DNA of 47,473 nt from Paracoccaceae bacterium (GTDB lineage: Bacteria; Pseudomonadota; Alphaproteobacteria; Rhodobacterales; Rhodobacteraceae), in the NCBI GenBank assembly GCA_020425125.1, contig JAGQRV010000029.1:37620-85092 (forward strand), in the 5' to 3' direction. Below are positions 17,201 to 24,647 of the stretch, piece after piece (position 1 is the first letter of the stretch; each line of letters begins with the position of its first letter). The notes below the pieces were generated by a model. It had not been told where the DNA came from and did not search any database. It saw nothing but the letters and a program-made list of their open reading frames with translations. The position numbers were made by a program, and so were the translations under genes.

Positions 17201-17740
17201 TCAGTTCACTTTGGTGATATAGAGCCACGCGCCACGCAGGTCTATATGCTCGAACACACTTGTGTCCTTCAGGTGTTCCTTGAGCACGCTGTAGAACTCT
17301 CGCTCAGCCGGACTGCGGAAATGAAATTTGATATGCCTTGCAAGCATATCGGTATCCGATGATCGTAAAACACCTATGAACACGCCGGTCAGAACGGCTG
17401 CATAATCTTCGATCGCGAGTGCGGCATCGAAGTCGAACCTCGGCGAGTACAAGATGTGGCGGACTCGCAAGACCTTGCCATGATACCCCGGCAAGTACGC
17501 AACATTCAGCTGACACATCGCCATGTAGTCTGATTCTTTGCTGAAGGCATAGACGCCAGAGTGTGCGATCTGAGTTTCTTCGGCCAAAGGGCGGAGTACG
17601 TCGATTGTCGCAGGAGCGTACTCGTCAAAGTTCTCCTCGAACTTGCCGCATTCGCTCTCCCACTGGTTGAGCAGGTCTGACCACTGCCCGTTGTCTCGCG
17701 AAACCCTAGAAAAGAGACCGATTGTGGATGCATCGCTCAT
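17201..17740 (-). CDS. Unknown protein behind the phage repressor, 179 aa
   Basis: Starts MSDASTIGLFSRVSRDNGQW and ends DLRGAWLYITKVN. No signal peptide or transmembrane segment, so cytosolic. I recognise no family; the alternation of strands and helices around VLRVRHILYSPRFDFD is loosely reminiscent of acyltransferase folds, which is not enough to name it. The start is the ATG at 17740; a TTG four codons upstream is too close to the GGGAG. It lies 33 bp downstream of the repressor on the same strand and is lower in GC, so it could be a lysogen-expressed cargo gene. Confidence 0.7.
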   Translation of the reverse strand: MSDASTIGLFSRVSRDNGQWSDLLNQWESECGKFEENFDEYAPATIDVLRPLAEETQIAHSGVYAFSKESDYMAMCQLNVAYLPGYHGKVLRVRHILYSPRFDFDAALAIEDYAAVLTGVFIGVLRSSDTDMLARHIKFHFRSPAEREFYSVLKEHLKDTSVFEHIDLRGAWLYITKVN

Positions 17741-17773
17741 GTTGACGCGCAAACTCCCTGCTTAAAACGACTG

Positions 17774-18436
17774 CTAATCGAGGCTCGAAACCACCGCGCG
17801 GAGGCGGCCGAGGATGGTGATGGTTCCTGCGTAGCGCTTCGGGATGGTGTCCGTAAAGGTTGTGGGGTTGTCGGGGCGGGCGATGATGTAGTCTTCGCCG
17901 AGCTCGACGCGGCGGAGCTTGATGACGCCGCTGATGTTCACGGCGTAGACCGAGGCGTCCTTGCCGAGGTCGGTCTCGCCGGTGTGGATGATCGCGGTCG
18001 CGCCCTTCGGGATCGCCGGGGTCATGGCGTCGTCCGTCGCCAGGATCAGCGTCGCGGCGTTGAGCGGGATCCGGTGCTTGCGGAACCAGCCGAGCGGTAG
18101 CGCCAGGCGATCGATGTCTGGCGGCTGGTCCAGGGTCTGAACCTGGCGCGGGTCGAGGGCGACCCAGTGGGCATCCGGGTTCTCGACATGGTCGAAGCGC
18201 GCGGTCGCCTCCTGAAACTCCTGCATCCTCGGCGGGCCGATGTAGAATTCAAGACCTAAGTAATTGGCAATGCTGCGAATATTATCAAGCGTCGATCTCC
18301 TGTCCCGATCTTGAGACTTCGTTGCGTGGAGGTTCTTCAACGTGGTTGCATTGCCGGTAGCGCGTTCGGAGACCGATGCGCGGCTTAGCCCCTTCGCGTT
18401 TATCGTAGCGTCAATGATTTCGAGAACATCCCGCAT
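17774..18436 (-). CDS. Prophage repressor, HTH plus LexA-like S24 peptidase domain
   Basis: 220 aa. N-terminal helix-turn-helix (GLSRASVSERATGNATTLKN), a linker, then the S24 fold: ILATDDAMTPAIPKGATAII has the catalytic-Ser region with D-A-M-T in place of the usual D-S-M, and YAVNISGVIKLRRVE holds the conserved Lys. The Ser may therefore be lost and autocleavage impaired. Faces left, divergent from the early operon, with dyad operators starting four bases from its ATG. No ribosome site is visible. This is the lysogeny repressor of the Mu-like prophage. Confidence 0.9.
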   Translation of the reverse strand: MRDVLEIIDATINAKGLSRASVSERATGNATTLKNLHATKSQDRDRRSTLDNIRSIANYLGLEFYIGPPRMQEFQEATARFDHVENPDAHWVALDPRQVQTLDQPPDIDRLALPLGWFRKHRIPLNAATLILATDDAMTPAIPKGATAIIHTGETDLGKDASVYAVNISGVIKLRRVELGEDYIIARPDNPTTFTDTIPKRYAGTITILGRLRAVVSSLD

Positions 18437-18535
18437 TTGTAACGCTTAGCGTTATAGCGCCTAATTGCAAAGCGCAGAAACCAAACGGCGTTAAAGCGCT
18501 TGACTAGTATGGCGCTATAACGCCATATGCGTGAC
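18437..18535. promoter_or_regulatory. Repressor/early operator-promoter region
   Basis: Contains a perfect 15-bp palindrome TAACGCTTAGCGTTA (18440-18454) and three copies of a shared dyad: GCGTTATAGCGCC (18449-18461), GGCGTTAAAGCGC (18487-18499) and, inverted, GGCGCTATAACGCC (18511-18524). A rightward -35 TTGACT (18500-18505) pairs at 18 bp with CATATG (18524-18529), putting a start near 18536, the second ATG of the first early gene. The operators overlap this promoter and the repressor's own start, as expected for mutual control. Confidence 0.75.
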
Positions 18536-18805
18536 ATGAGCACGCCACAACAACAACTCCTGACGCTTTCCGAGATCCTAGCGAGCCACGAGAACGTGAC
18601 GCATTTCGCGATTTCGCATCGATTCCTCGGGCGCGGTGACTTCTTCCAAAAGTTGAGGCTACCCGATCGCGATATTCGCTTCGGGACCTACGAACGTATG
18701 CTTGGAAAGTTTTCCAGTGCCTGGCCGGATGACCTGGAGTGGCCGTCCGACATCCCGCGTCCACCAAAGCCTGAAAAACCTGAGAAGGCGGGGGATGCGG
18801 CATGA
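18536..18805 (+). CDS. First early gene: small basic protein, probable Cro/Ner-like regulator
   Basis: MSTPQQQLLTLSEILASHEN, then VTHFAISHRFLGRGDFFQKL, a helix-rich segment that could be a helix-turn-helix, then YERMLGKFSSAWPDDLEWPS. The tail WPSDIPRPPKPEKPEK is Pro/Lys-rich. I place the start at the ATG at 18536; the ATG at 18527 is three codons upstream and overlaps the proposed -10. Neither has a ribosome site, so the mRNA may be leaderless. The position opposite the repressor is that of ner in Mu. The function is inferred from position only. Confidence 0.7.
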   Translation: MSTPQQQLLTLSEILASHENVTHFAISHRFLGRGDFFQKLRLPDRDIRFGTYERMLGKFSSAWPDDLEWPSDIPRPPKPEKPEKAGDAA

Positions 18806-19209
18806 TCGGCTTCCAGGCGTTCCGTCGTAGGCTGGCGATGGTCATCTACCACCGGCATTTCGACACCACCAAAGAGGCACCGAACACCAGTCGTGTAACG
18901 GGAAAAGCTCTGCAGCGAATGCTGGAGTTCAAATGGCGGGCAGATCGCGTCCGAGTGCTGATTGCGCGGTACGAAGCTTGGACTGGGCAGACACTAGACC
19001 GACCGAGAAAGCGCTTTGAACAGAAGAAGTTCTGGGAAGCGCACGGCATGTACGAACCAGTCGACGTGATCCGGAGAATGAAGGACACGAGGCATACCGG
19101 CCTTCAATACGACGAGCCGGTGATCCGCTACTTCGCGCTGATCTGGCCGAAGGGCTGCCCCTGGCCGTCCGACATTCCGCGCCCGCCGACCGCGGAGAAA
19201 GCGCAGTGA
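18802..19209 (+). CDS. Second early gene with the same C-terminal WPSDIPRPP tail, 135 aa
   Basis: Overlaps the upstream stop (ATGA, 18802-18805). Basic, with MIGFQAFRRRLAMVIYHRHF, RVLIARYEAWTGQTLDRPRK and a repeat of the neighbour's ending: WPKGCPWPSDIPRPPTAEKA. The body differs from the first protein, so either the two are old paralogues or the tail is a shared interaction motif. No known domain recognised. Early position suggests DNA binding or host takeover. Confidence 0.75.
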   Translation: MIGFQAFRRRLAMVIYHRHFDTTKEAPNTSRVTGKALQRMLEFKWRADRVRVLIARYEAWTGQTLDRPRKRFEQKKFWEAHGMYEPVDVIRRMKDTRHTGLQYDEPVIRYFALIWPKGCPWPSDIPRPPTAEKAQ

Positions 19210-19259
19210 TGGGCTTGTCAGTCGGAGAGCTGCTGTCGGAGACTTACGGAAGGGGAAGT

Positions 19260-19820
19260 CTACGTGGCCTTCGCGGCGCGCTTGGCTTCGATCTCAGAAA
19301 TCTTGTCGTACCGGCGCCCGTCGAAGGGGAAGAGCCAACCAAAAACCCAGTGCCAGAATGGCACCACGAGCCTCTCGCCTTGATCGAAGGTCTCGAGCGC
19401 ATCGAGGGCGTCATTGTAGGCCTTGGCATCGAGCGCCTTGAGCATCGGAGGCTCGTCTGCAGTAATGCGGACCATCCGACCCTGCCAATTAGCCAGCTCG
19501 TCGTCCGAGGGATCGATCTTCGCCTCGATGTCCGCGAGCAGGTAATAGTATTCCCGCTGCAGTGTTTGATGAACGCGTGCGTTTCCGCCGAAATCGAAGA
19601 CGAGCTGGAGGGAGCCGATGATCGCGACGGCCAGGCCGAGGTATGCCTGGCCGTAAGATGCGGCCGCGAGAAAATCGCCAACCGCCGTGGCGCCGAGCAC
19701 GACCACGAGAAAATTGAAGAAGCGGTTCAATCGCTCAAACCAGCGGCGGCGCGCGGTATGGTAGAGCGCGTTGCGCAGAGCGTTGAAGCGGATGATCTCG
19801 CGGTCTGGCGTCATTCTCAC
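19260..19820 (-). CDS. SLATT-like two-transmembrane protein, counter-transcribed
   Basis: 186 aa. N-terminal amphipathic RFNALRNALYHTARRRWFER, then TM1 (about 34-55, FFNFLVVVLGATAVG) and TM2 (about 59-78, YLGLAVAIIGSLQLVFDFGG), then a cytosolic helical tail with REYYYLLADIEAKID and LANWQGRMVRITADEPP. This layout (two TMs followed by a long helical domain) is that of the SLATT families, membrane effectors linked to nucleotide-signal defence and conflict systems. It lies antisense to the early operon of the prophage, behind a Pro-rich peptide gene whose stop it overlaps (19817-19820). Confidence 0.8.
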   Translation of the reverse strand: MRMTPDREIIRFNALRNALYHTARRRWFERLNRFFNFLVVVLGATAVGDFLAAASYGQAYLGLAVAIIGSLQLVFDFGGNARVHQTLQREYYYLLADIEAKIDPSDDELANWQGRMVRITADEPPMLKALDAKAYNDALDALETFDQGERLVVPFWHWVFGWLFPFDGRRYDKISEIEAKRAAKAT

Positions 19821-20041
19821 TTTCCTTCGGAGGGCGGGGCCGGGTCGCTCGGCGGGTTCGGAGCGGGAACAGACGGCTGTCGTGGACCCATCCCGCGATC
19901 AACCGGTTGGCGCGGCCCCACACTTGTCTGTGGGGGCAATCCCGGCGCCGACAAATCCCGTGGCTGTCTCGGTCCCATCGAGTTGGTCGCAGTCGTGTGG
20001 TTACTGTCGGGCGCGTTCGTGCCCGGCTTGTTGGATGTCAT
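19817..20041 (-). CDS. Proline-rich peptide with three GPRQP repeats, 74 aa
   Basis: MTSNKPGTNAPDSNHTTATN, then MGPRQPRDLS, SVGPRQPVDR and GMGPRQPSVPAP: GPRQP three times, spaced 16 and 10 residues. The sequence is predicted disordered and hydrophilic. AAGGA lies eight bases before the ATG at 20041. It is translationally coupled to the SLATT-like gene by a 4-bp overlap. I recognise no family; it may be a ligand, antitoxin or adaptor for the membrane protein. Confidence 0.65.
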   Translation of the reverse strand: MTSNKPGTNAPDSNHTTATNSMGPRQPRDLSAPGLPPQTSVGPRQPVDRGMGPRQPSVPAPNPPSDPAPPSEGK

Positions 20042-20118
20042 TCGAATCGTCCTTGGGTGGTGGTTGCACTTGAGGATGACAGGCATCGGAGGGTGTTTCA
20101 GCATCCTTCGATGCCACC

Positions 20119-20146
20119 ATCATAGCAGGTCCAAAAGCCCTGTCTT
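20119..20146 (-). promoter_or_regulatory. Sigma70-like promoter for the leftward two-gene cassette
   Basis: On the minus strand AAGACA (-35, 20146-20141), 16-bp spacer, TATGAT (-10, 20124-20119). The -10 matches 5 of 6 consensus bases, the -35 4 of 6. It lies 78 bp ahead of the peptide start codon, and none of the repressor dyads is near it, so the cassette could be expressed in the lysogen. Confidence 0.5.
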
Positions 20147-20185
20147 CCCCCATCCGTTCGCCACTTGTTCCTATGGAGTGGCGGC

Positions 20186-20347
20186 ATGATCGCCACCGTC
20201 ACCATCGGCACGGTCGGCGTGCAGGGCGTCCTGGTGCGGCTGTTGCCCGCCGGTCAGGCGCGTGTGGCGGTGCGGGGGCGCGTCTTCCGCGGCCGGCTGG
20301 TCACGCCGCCGAAACCCCAATCCCACCAACCGAAAGCGAGGGCGTGA
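20186..20347 (+). CDS. Small basic early protein, 53 aa
   Basis: MIATVTIGTVGVQGVLVRLL followed by an Arg/Pro-rich tail. The ATG at 20186 has GGAGTGGCGGC upstream. Short beta-rich protein, unknown function. First gene of the resumed rightward early block after the leftward cassette, three bases before the next gene. Confidence 0.6.
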   Translation: MIATVTIGTVGVQGVLVRLLPAGQARVAVRGRVFRGRLVTPPKPQSHQPKARA

Positions 20348-20350
20348 GCC

Positions 20351-20584
20351 ATGAGCTATGTGCAGCCGAAATCGATGACCTTCTGGTCCGGGGCCCTGGC
20401 GATCGGGCTTGGCGTCCTGGGGATCGTCAAGCCGGAGATCCCGCATCTGCCGGAGCTGTCGCGGATCCTTGCAGACACGCTGGGTGCATCGAACGGCGCG
20501 CCCGCGGTGCTGATCACGACCGGGTTCGGCATGATCGGGATGCGGCGGGCGATCCGCGAGGACCGGCCGGACCCGGGCCAATGA
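20351..20584 (+). CDS. Small two-TM membrane protein, holin-like, 77 aa
   Basis: MSYVQPKSMTFWSGALAIGL opens the first TM segment (about 10-28); AVLITTGFGMIGMRRAI holds a second (about 51-66), with a charged C-terminus IREDRPDPGQ. The N-terminus and size resemble small phage holin-like proteins of Rhodobacterales phages. Its early position is unusual for a holin, so it could have another membrane role. Confidence 0.65.
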   Translation: MSYVQPKSMTFWSGALAIGLGVLGIVKPEIPHLPELSRILADTLGASNGAPAVLITTGFGMIGMRRAIREDRPDPGQ

Positions 20585-20832
20585 CCCGGACGAGCGCTTC
20601 GGGGCCGGTGCGCGACGCGGATGCCTGCCCCTTCATCGAGATCCCGGCGGACGGGGACACCGCCGGGGAGCGGGCCAGGCGGCGGGGTTCCTCCTCCCTC
20701 TCCGCCGCCTGGTGCCGCGTCCGGGACCGGGTGCAGCGCATCCAGGACAGCCCTGCGGGCGATGCGATCGCCTGCGCCAGCCTGTTCGTGACGACCTTCA
20801 TCCTTCTCATCATCGCGGGAGCACTGGAATGA
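20581..20832 (+). CDS. Small single-TM early protein, 83 aa
   Basis: ATGA-coupled to the upstream gene. Charged N-terminus, then AWCRVRDRVQRIQDSPAGD and a C-terminal transmembrane segment IACASLFVTTFILLIIAGAL. Unknown function; possibly a spanin- or anchor-like partner of the preceding membrane protein. Confidence 0.6.
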   Translation: MTRTSASGPVRDADACPFIEIPADGDTAGERARRRGSSSLSAAWCRVRDRVQRIQDSPAGDAIACASLFVTTFILLIIAGALE

Positions 20833-21116
20833 CCAGAACGGCCGACCAGACCGACCACACCGAGACGCCGCGCAGCGATGCGCAGGTCTGGAACGATCTG
20901 CGCGAAGCGCTGGGGAACTGTCTGCGCCTCGATGCCGAGATGTCGGCGCATGCGGGTACGGCGAAGGGAGACACGGCGTGCGAGGCGTTCGACGCCGAGG
21001 TCGACAAGGCGCTGCTGGCCTATGCCGACATGACCTGCCGGGGGCTGACCGGGCTGTTCGAGGACGTGCTTCTGGAGCGGGGCCTTGCGGGCGATGCCGA
21101 GGAGGCGGCGGCATGA
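20829..21116 (+). CDS. Early hypothetical protein, 95 aa
   Basis: ATGA-coupled at both ends. Acidic, helical: AQVWNDLREALGNCLRLDAE and KALLAYADMTCRGLTGLFED. No motif recognised. Part of the run of small early genes that precedes the transposase. Confidence 0.65.
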   Translation: MTRTADQTDHTETPRSDAQVWNDLREALGNCLRLDAEMSAHAGTAKGDTACEAFDAEVDKALLAYADMTCRGLTGLFEDVLLERGLAGDAEEAAA

Positions 21117-21403
21117 GGGGGCGGCACAAGGATGCCCGGCCGGGCGCCGCCCGGCGGCTCGACGTGAAGCAGGTGGCCCTGCGCGGGCAGGTGTTCTGGG
21201 GCGTCTTCGAGGATCAGTCGCGGCAGATCGGGCGGCTTCGCGAGGACCGGCGGTCGGCGCTGGACGATCTGGAACGGGAGCGGGAAGTGCATGCGACCCG
21301 GGCGCGGCCCTGCCTCTGTTGCGGGGTGACGATCCAGAGCGAGGGGCCGCATCACCGCATGTGTCCGAGCTGCCGGCAGCTGAGCCAGCCGGGGGCAGTC
21401 TGA
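21113..21403 (+). CDS. Small zinc-ribbon early protein, 96 aa
   Basis: Basic N-terminus MRGRHKDARPGAARR, a coiled middle (DQSRQIGRLREDRRSALDDL), then a zinc ribbon: CLCCGV...MCPSCRQLS, two CxxC knuckles about 17 residues apart. Probably nucleic-acid or protein binding. ATGA-coupled to the gene before. Confidence 0.75.
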   Translation: MRGRHKDARPGAARRLDVKQVALRGQVFWGVFEDQSRQIGRLREDRRSALDDLEREREVHATRARPCLCCGVTIQSEGPHHRMCPSCRQLSQPGAV

Positions 21404-21404
21404 G

Positions 21405-21644
21405 ATGCATGCCGCCCGGCTGACCAGTCCGCGTCTCGTCCGAACGCTTGCCGCCCTGAGGGGCGCGGAGGGCGAGATCAGCACCTGGGAGCTGGGCCGG
21501 GCCGCGCGGGTCTGCGCGGTGAATTCGGTGGTCGCCGAGCTGCGCGCGCATGGGTTCGAGATCCGCTGCCGCCAGGAGGTCCAGGGCGGACAGCGGCGGT
21601 TCTACTACACGCTTTTGAAGGAGTCGGGCGCCGATGGCGGTTGA
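21405..21644 (+). CDS. Small winged-helix early protein, 79 aa
   Basis: LVRTLAALRGAEGEISTWEL, then VCAVNSVVAELRAHGFEIRC and the wing GGQRRFYYTLLKE. This is the layout of small winged-helix proteins found in transposable phages and in replication/partition modules. Overlaps the ParB-like gene by 11 bp. DNA binding is inferred from fold resemblance. Confidence 0.75.
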   Translation: MHAARLTSPRLVRTLAALRGAEGEISTWELGRAARVCAVNSVVAELRAHGFEIRCRQEVQGGQRRFYYTLLKESGADGG

Positions 21645-22452
21645 GTTCGTGTCCAGCGTTTCCGAGTTGCCGATCGCCGACATCGCCGTTGCGCAGCGGC
21701 TGCGGCCGATTTCCGAGGACGCCGTCGCCAGCCTGGTGCAGGCGATCGGCGACGTCGGCTTCATTACCCGCGTCCTGGTGCGCCGGACGAAGGGCGGCGA
21801 CGTGCTGCTGGACGGAGCGCACCGGCTGGAGGCGATGGCGCGGCTGGGCCGGGACGCGATCCCGGCGATCGTGGTGCGCTGCCGGGACGACGAGGCGGCG
21901 CTTCTGGAGACGGATGCGAACCTGGTCGGCGCGGACCTGACACCGCTCGACCTGGCAGTGTTCCTGGCGGCGCGGCGCCGGGTCTACCAGGAAATGCACC
22001 CGGAAACGAAGCAGGGTGCGGCCGGCGCGGCAGCCCGATGGATGCAAACGACATCGATGTCGCTTGCATCGACGATTGCGGAAGCGCGGGGCACATCCGT
22101 GAGAACAGTAGAGCGGCTGATGGCTGCCGGCGATGCCGTTTCGGGCTATGTCCACCAGCTGCGCCAGGCGCCGAAGCCGGTGACGCTGAAGGACTTGCAG
22201 GTCATCGCGAAGATCGGGGACGCGCCGCGGCGTTACGGCGTGATCGAGGCGCTGGCCGCAGGGCGAGCTAAGTCGGCTGCCGAGGCGGTCGTCCAGTTGA
22301 AAGGTGCGCGCCCGCCGCGCGATGCGGCGCAGGCATCGCTGGAGGCGCTGCTGAAGACCTGGGACCGCGCGCCGATGGCGGCGAAGCGGTCGTTCCTCGA
22401 CGAGGTCGAGCCGGAGGTGCGGCGCATCCTCGGGTATATGGGGGCCAGCTGA
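21634..22452 (+). CDS. ParB-like nuclease/CTPase-fold protein, 272 aa
   Basis: The N-terminal ParB/Srx fold shows LRPISEDAVASLVQAIGDVG and the box VLLDGAHRLEAMARLGRDAI. The middle has an HTH-like segment SLASTIAEARGTSVRTVERL. Such ParB-like proteins precede the A gene in many alphaproteobacterial Mu-like phages; Mu itself has none. The likely role is binding phage DNA, perhaps at the ends. Overlaps the transposase start by one base. Confidence 0.85.
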   Translation: MAVEFVSSVSELPIADIAVAQRLRPISEDAVASLVQAIGDVGFITRVLVRRTKGGDVLLDGAHRLEAMARLGRDAIPAIVVRCRDDEAALLETDANLVGADLTPLDLAVFLAARRRVYQEMHPETKQGAAGAAARWMQTTSMSLASTIAEARGTSVRTVERLMAAGDAVSGYVHQLRQAPKPVTLKDLQVIAKIGDAPRRYGVIEALAAGRAKSAAEAVVQLKGARPPRDAAQASLEALLKTWDRAPMAAKRSFLDEVEPEVRRILGYMGAS

Positions 22453-24569
22453 TGCACGCCGATGCCCCCGACCGGTTGTGGTGGACCGCCGACGAGATCG
22501 CGGCCGAGGCGCTGCCGGACCTGCCGGCGACGAAGCGCGGCGTCAACATGGTCGGAGAGCGGGCGAACTGGCGCGGGCAGGCGGGACGGGCGCGGCGCCG
22601 GGCCGGGCGGGGCGGCGGCTGGGAATATCACTGGACGCTGTTTCCGGTCCGCGCCCAGCAGGCGCTGGTGGCGAAGCGCGCCGCGGCCACCGCGCCGGTC
22701 GTGACGGCGCCGGACCGGGACGCGCAATGGGCAGCATTCGAGGCGCTGCCGGAGACGGTCCGGGGCCGGGCGGCGCAGCGGCTGGAAGCGATCCGGGCGG
22801 TCGAGGCGCTGGAAGTCGCGGGGACGAGCCGGGACGCGGCGATCCGCATGATCGCGCGGGAGAGGAGCGTGAGCCCGCGGTCGATCTGGAACTGGCTGGC
22901 AATGATCGAGGGCGCGCGCTGCGAGGACCGCCTGGCCTGGCTGGCGCCGCGGCACCGGATGGGTCCGCGCGGGGCGCGGCTGGCGGAGGTCGAGCCGCTC
23001 TTCATGGACCTGTTGAAGGCCGATTTCCTGCGGCTCGGGCAGCCGAGCTTTTCCAGCGCGTTCCGGCGGGCGGCGCGGATCGCGGCGGCGCAGGGCATCG
23101 GGGTGCCGACCGAGCAGACGGCGCGACGGCGGCTGAACGCGGAGGTGAGCCGGCCGGCGCAGATCTATGCGCGCAAGGGGCTGGAGGCGCTGAAACGGCT
23201 CTATCCGCCGCAGAAGCGGGACCGGCGGGCGCTGCATCCGATGGAGGCGGTGAACGCGGACTATCACAAATGGGACGTGTTCGTGCGCTGGCCGCGGTTC
23301 GCCGGGGACAATGAGGGCGAGGTGCTGCGGCCGCAGATGGTGGCGTTCCAGGACGTCTATTCGGGGCGCATCCTGAGCTGGCGGCTGGACCGGACGCCGA
23401 ACAAGTCCTCGGTCGCGCTGGCGCTGGGCGACATGATCGAGCGCTTCGGGATCCCCGAGCACATGCTTCTCGATAACGGGCGCGAATTCGCGAACAAGTT
23501 CCTGACCGGGCAGGCGGAGACGCGACACCGCTTCAAGATCAAGGACGACGACATCCAGGGCGTCCTGGTGACGCTGGGCGTGCAGATCCACTGGGCCACG
23601 CCCTATTCGGGGCAGTCGAAGCCGATCGAGCGGGCGTTCCGGGACATGTGCGACGCGATCGCCAAGGATCCGCGGTTCGAGGGCGCCTATACCGGCAACC
23701 GCCCCGAAGCAAAGCCGGAGAATTACGGCGCGCGGGCGATCGACCTGGATGCCTTCCTGGCGGTGATCGCCGAGGGGATCGAGGAGCACAATGCGCGGGC
23801 CGGGCGGCGGTCCGACACCGCGCGCGGCCGGTCCTTCATCGAGACGTTCGATGCGGCCTATGCCGGGGCGCCGATCCGAAAGGCGACGGCCGAGCAGCGA
23901 CGGCTCTGGCTGATGGGCGCCGAGGGGCTGCGCGCGGACCGGTCGACCGGGCTGATCCGGTTCATGGAGAACGAATACTGGGCGGACTGGATGCACCGGA
24001 TCGCCGGGGAACGGGTGATCGCGCGGTTCGATCCGGCGGACCTCTGGGCGGGGCTGCACGTCTATGCCCTCGACGGGCGTTACCTGGGCGAGGCGGAGTG
24101 CCGGGCGAAAGCCGGGTTCTTCGACATCGAGGAGGGGCGCAGCCATGCCCGTGCCCGCCGGCACTGGGTCAGCGCGGAGAAGGCGGCGGCGGAGGCCGCG
24201 AAGCGGTTCCGCGCGGCCGAGCTGGGCCAGATGCTCGACGCCGCGGCGCCGCCGCCGGCCGAGCCGGTCGAGGCCAAGGTGGTCAAGCCGGTTTTCGGGC
24301 AGAAACCTGCAGCATCCCCGGACCCGCAGGCCGAGGCCGCGCACGCGGCGCTGGTCGCCGATTTCGGCGCGGCACGGGCCGCGCGCGGGACGGTGGAGGA
24401 CGAAGGGCTGGAGCGGTTCCGCGCCGCGCTAGAGCTGGAGGCGCGGCTCGCCGACGGCGAGGCGATCCGCCCGCAGGATCGGCGCTGGCTGGAGCGATAC
24501 CGCAGCCAGCCCGAGTACCTGGCCTACCGGCAGATGATGGAGATCCACGGTGCCGACACGTTCGGCTGA
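22452..24569 (+). CDS. Mu A-like DDE transposase
   Basis: 705 aa. N-terminal Mu-type winged helix (RLWWTADEIAAEALPDLPAT ... KRGVNMVGERANW), then Ibeta/Igamma-type helical domains, and the RNase H catalytic core: Asp in VNADYHKWDVFV (about 269), Asp in HMLLDNGREFANK (about 339) and Glu in QSKPIERAFRDM (about 392). These positions nearly equal D269, D336 and E392 of Mu A. A C-terminal Mu-C-like barrel and an Ala/Pro linker follow, with a helical tail that should contact MuB. It catalyses strand transfer for integration and replicative transposition. Confidence 0.97.
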   Translation: MHADAPDRLWWTADEIAAEALPDLPATKRGVNMVGERANWRGQAGRARRRAGRGGGWEYHWTLFPVRAQQALVAKRAAATAPVVTAPDRDAQWAAFEALPETVRGRAAQRLEAIRAVEALEVAGTSRDAAIRMIARERSVSPRSIWNWLAMIEGARCEDRLAWLAPRHRMGPRGARLAEVEPLFMDLLKADFLRLGQPSFSSAFRRAARIAAAQGIGVPTEQTARRRLNAEVSRPAQIYARKGLEALKRLYPPQKRDRRALHPMEAVNADYHKWDVFVRWPRFAGDNEGEVLRPQMVAFQDVYSGRILSWRLDRTPNKSSVALALGDMIERFGIPEHMLLDNGREFANKFLTGQAETRHRFKIKDDDIQGVLVTLGVQIHWATPYSGQSKPIERAFRDMCDAIAKDPRFEGAYTGNRPEAKPENYGARAIDLDAFLAVIAEGIEEHNARAGRRSDTARGRSFIETFDAAYAGAPIRKATAEQRRLWLMGAEGLRADRSTGLIRFMENEYWADWMHRIAGERVIARFDPADLWAGLHVYALDGRYLGEAECRAKAGFFDIEEGRSHARARRHWVSAEKAAAEAAKRFRAAELGQMLDAAAPPPAEPVEAKVVKPVFGQKPAASPDPQAEAAHAALVADFGAARAARGTVEDEGLERFRAALELEARLADGEAIRPQDRRWLERYRSQPEYLAYRQMMEIHGADTFG

Positions 24570-24647
24570 AGGATGCGCCGCCGCCGAAGCTTTGGGACAG
24601 GACGGCGGCGCACATGCAGTGAGTCGAGCTCGTGCAATGAGGAAGAG

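Noticed and set aside
19206-20189. 327-aa rightward open frame across the leftward cassette
   Set aside because: No protein-like features, while the opposite strand gives two coupled genes with ribosome site, promoter and transmembrane segments. Its ATGATG at the end of the second early gene is the only point in its favour.
21634-22452. ParB-like gene as evidence for a plasmid partition locus
   Set aside because: No ParA partner or centromere repeats; its place before the transposase is normal for alphaproteobacterial Mu-like phages.
22233-24344. 703-aa minus-strand open frame
   Set aside because: Shadow of the transposase gene; the rightward frame has all catalytic motifs.
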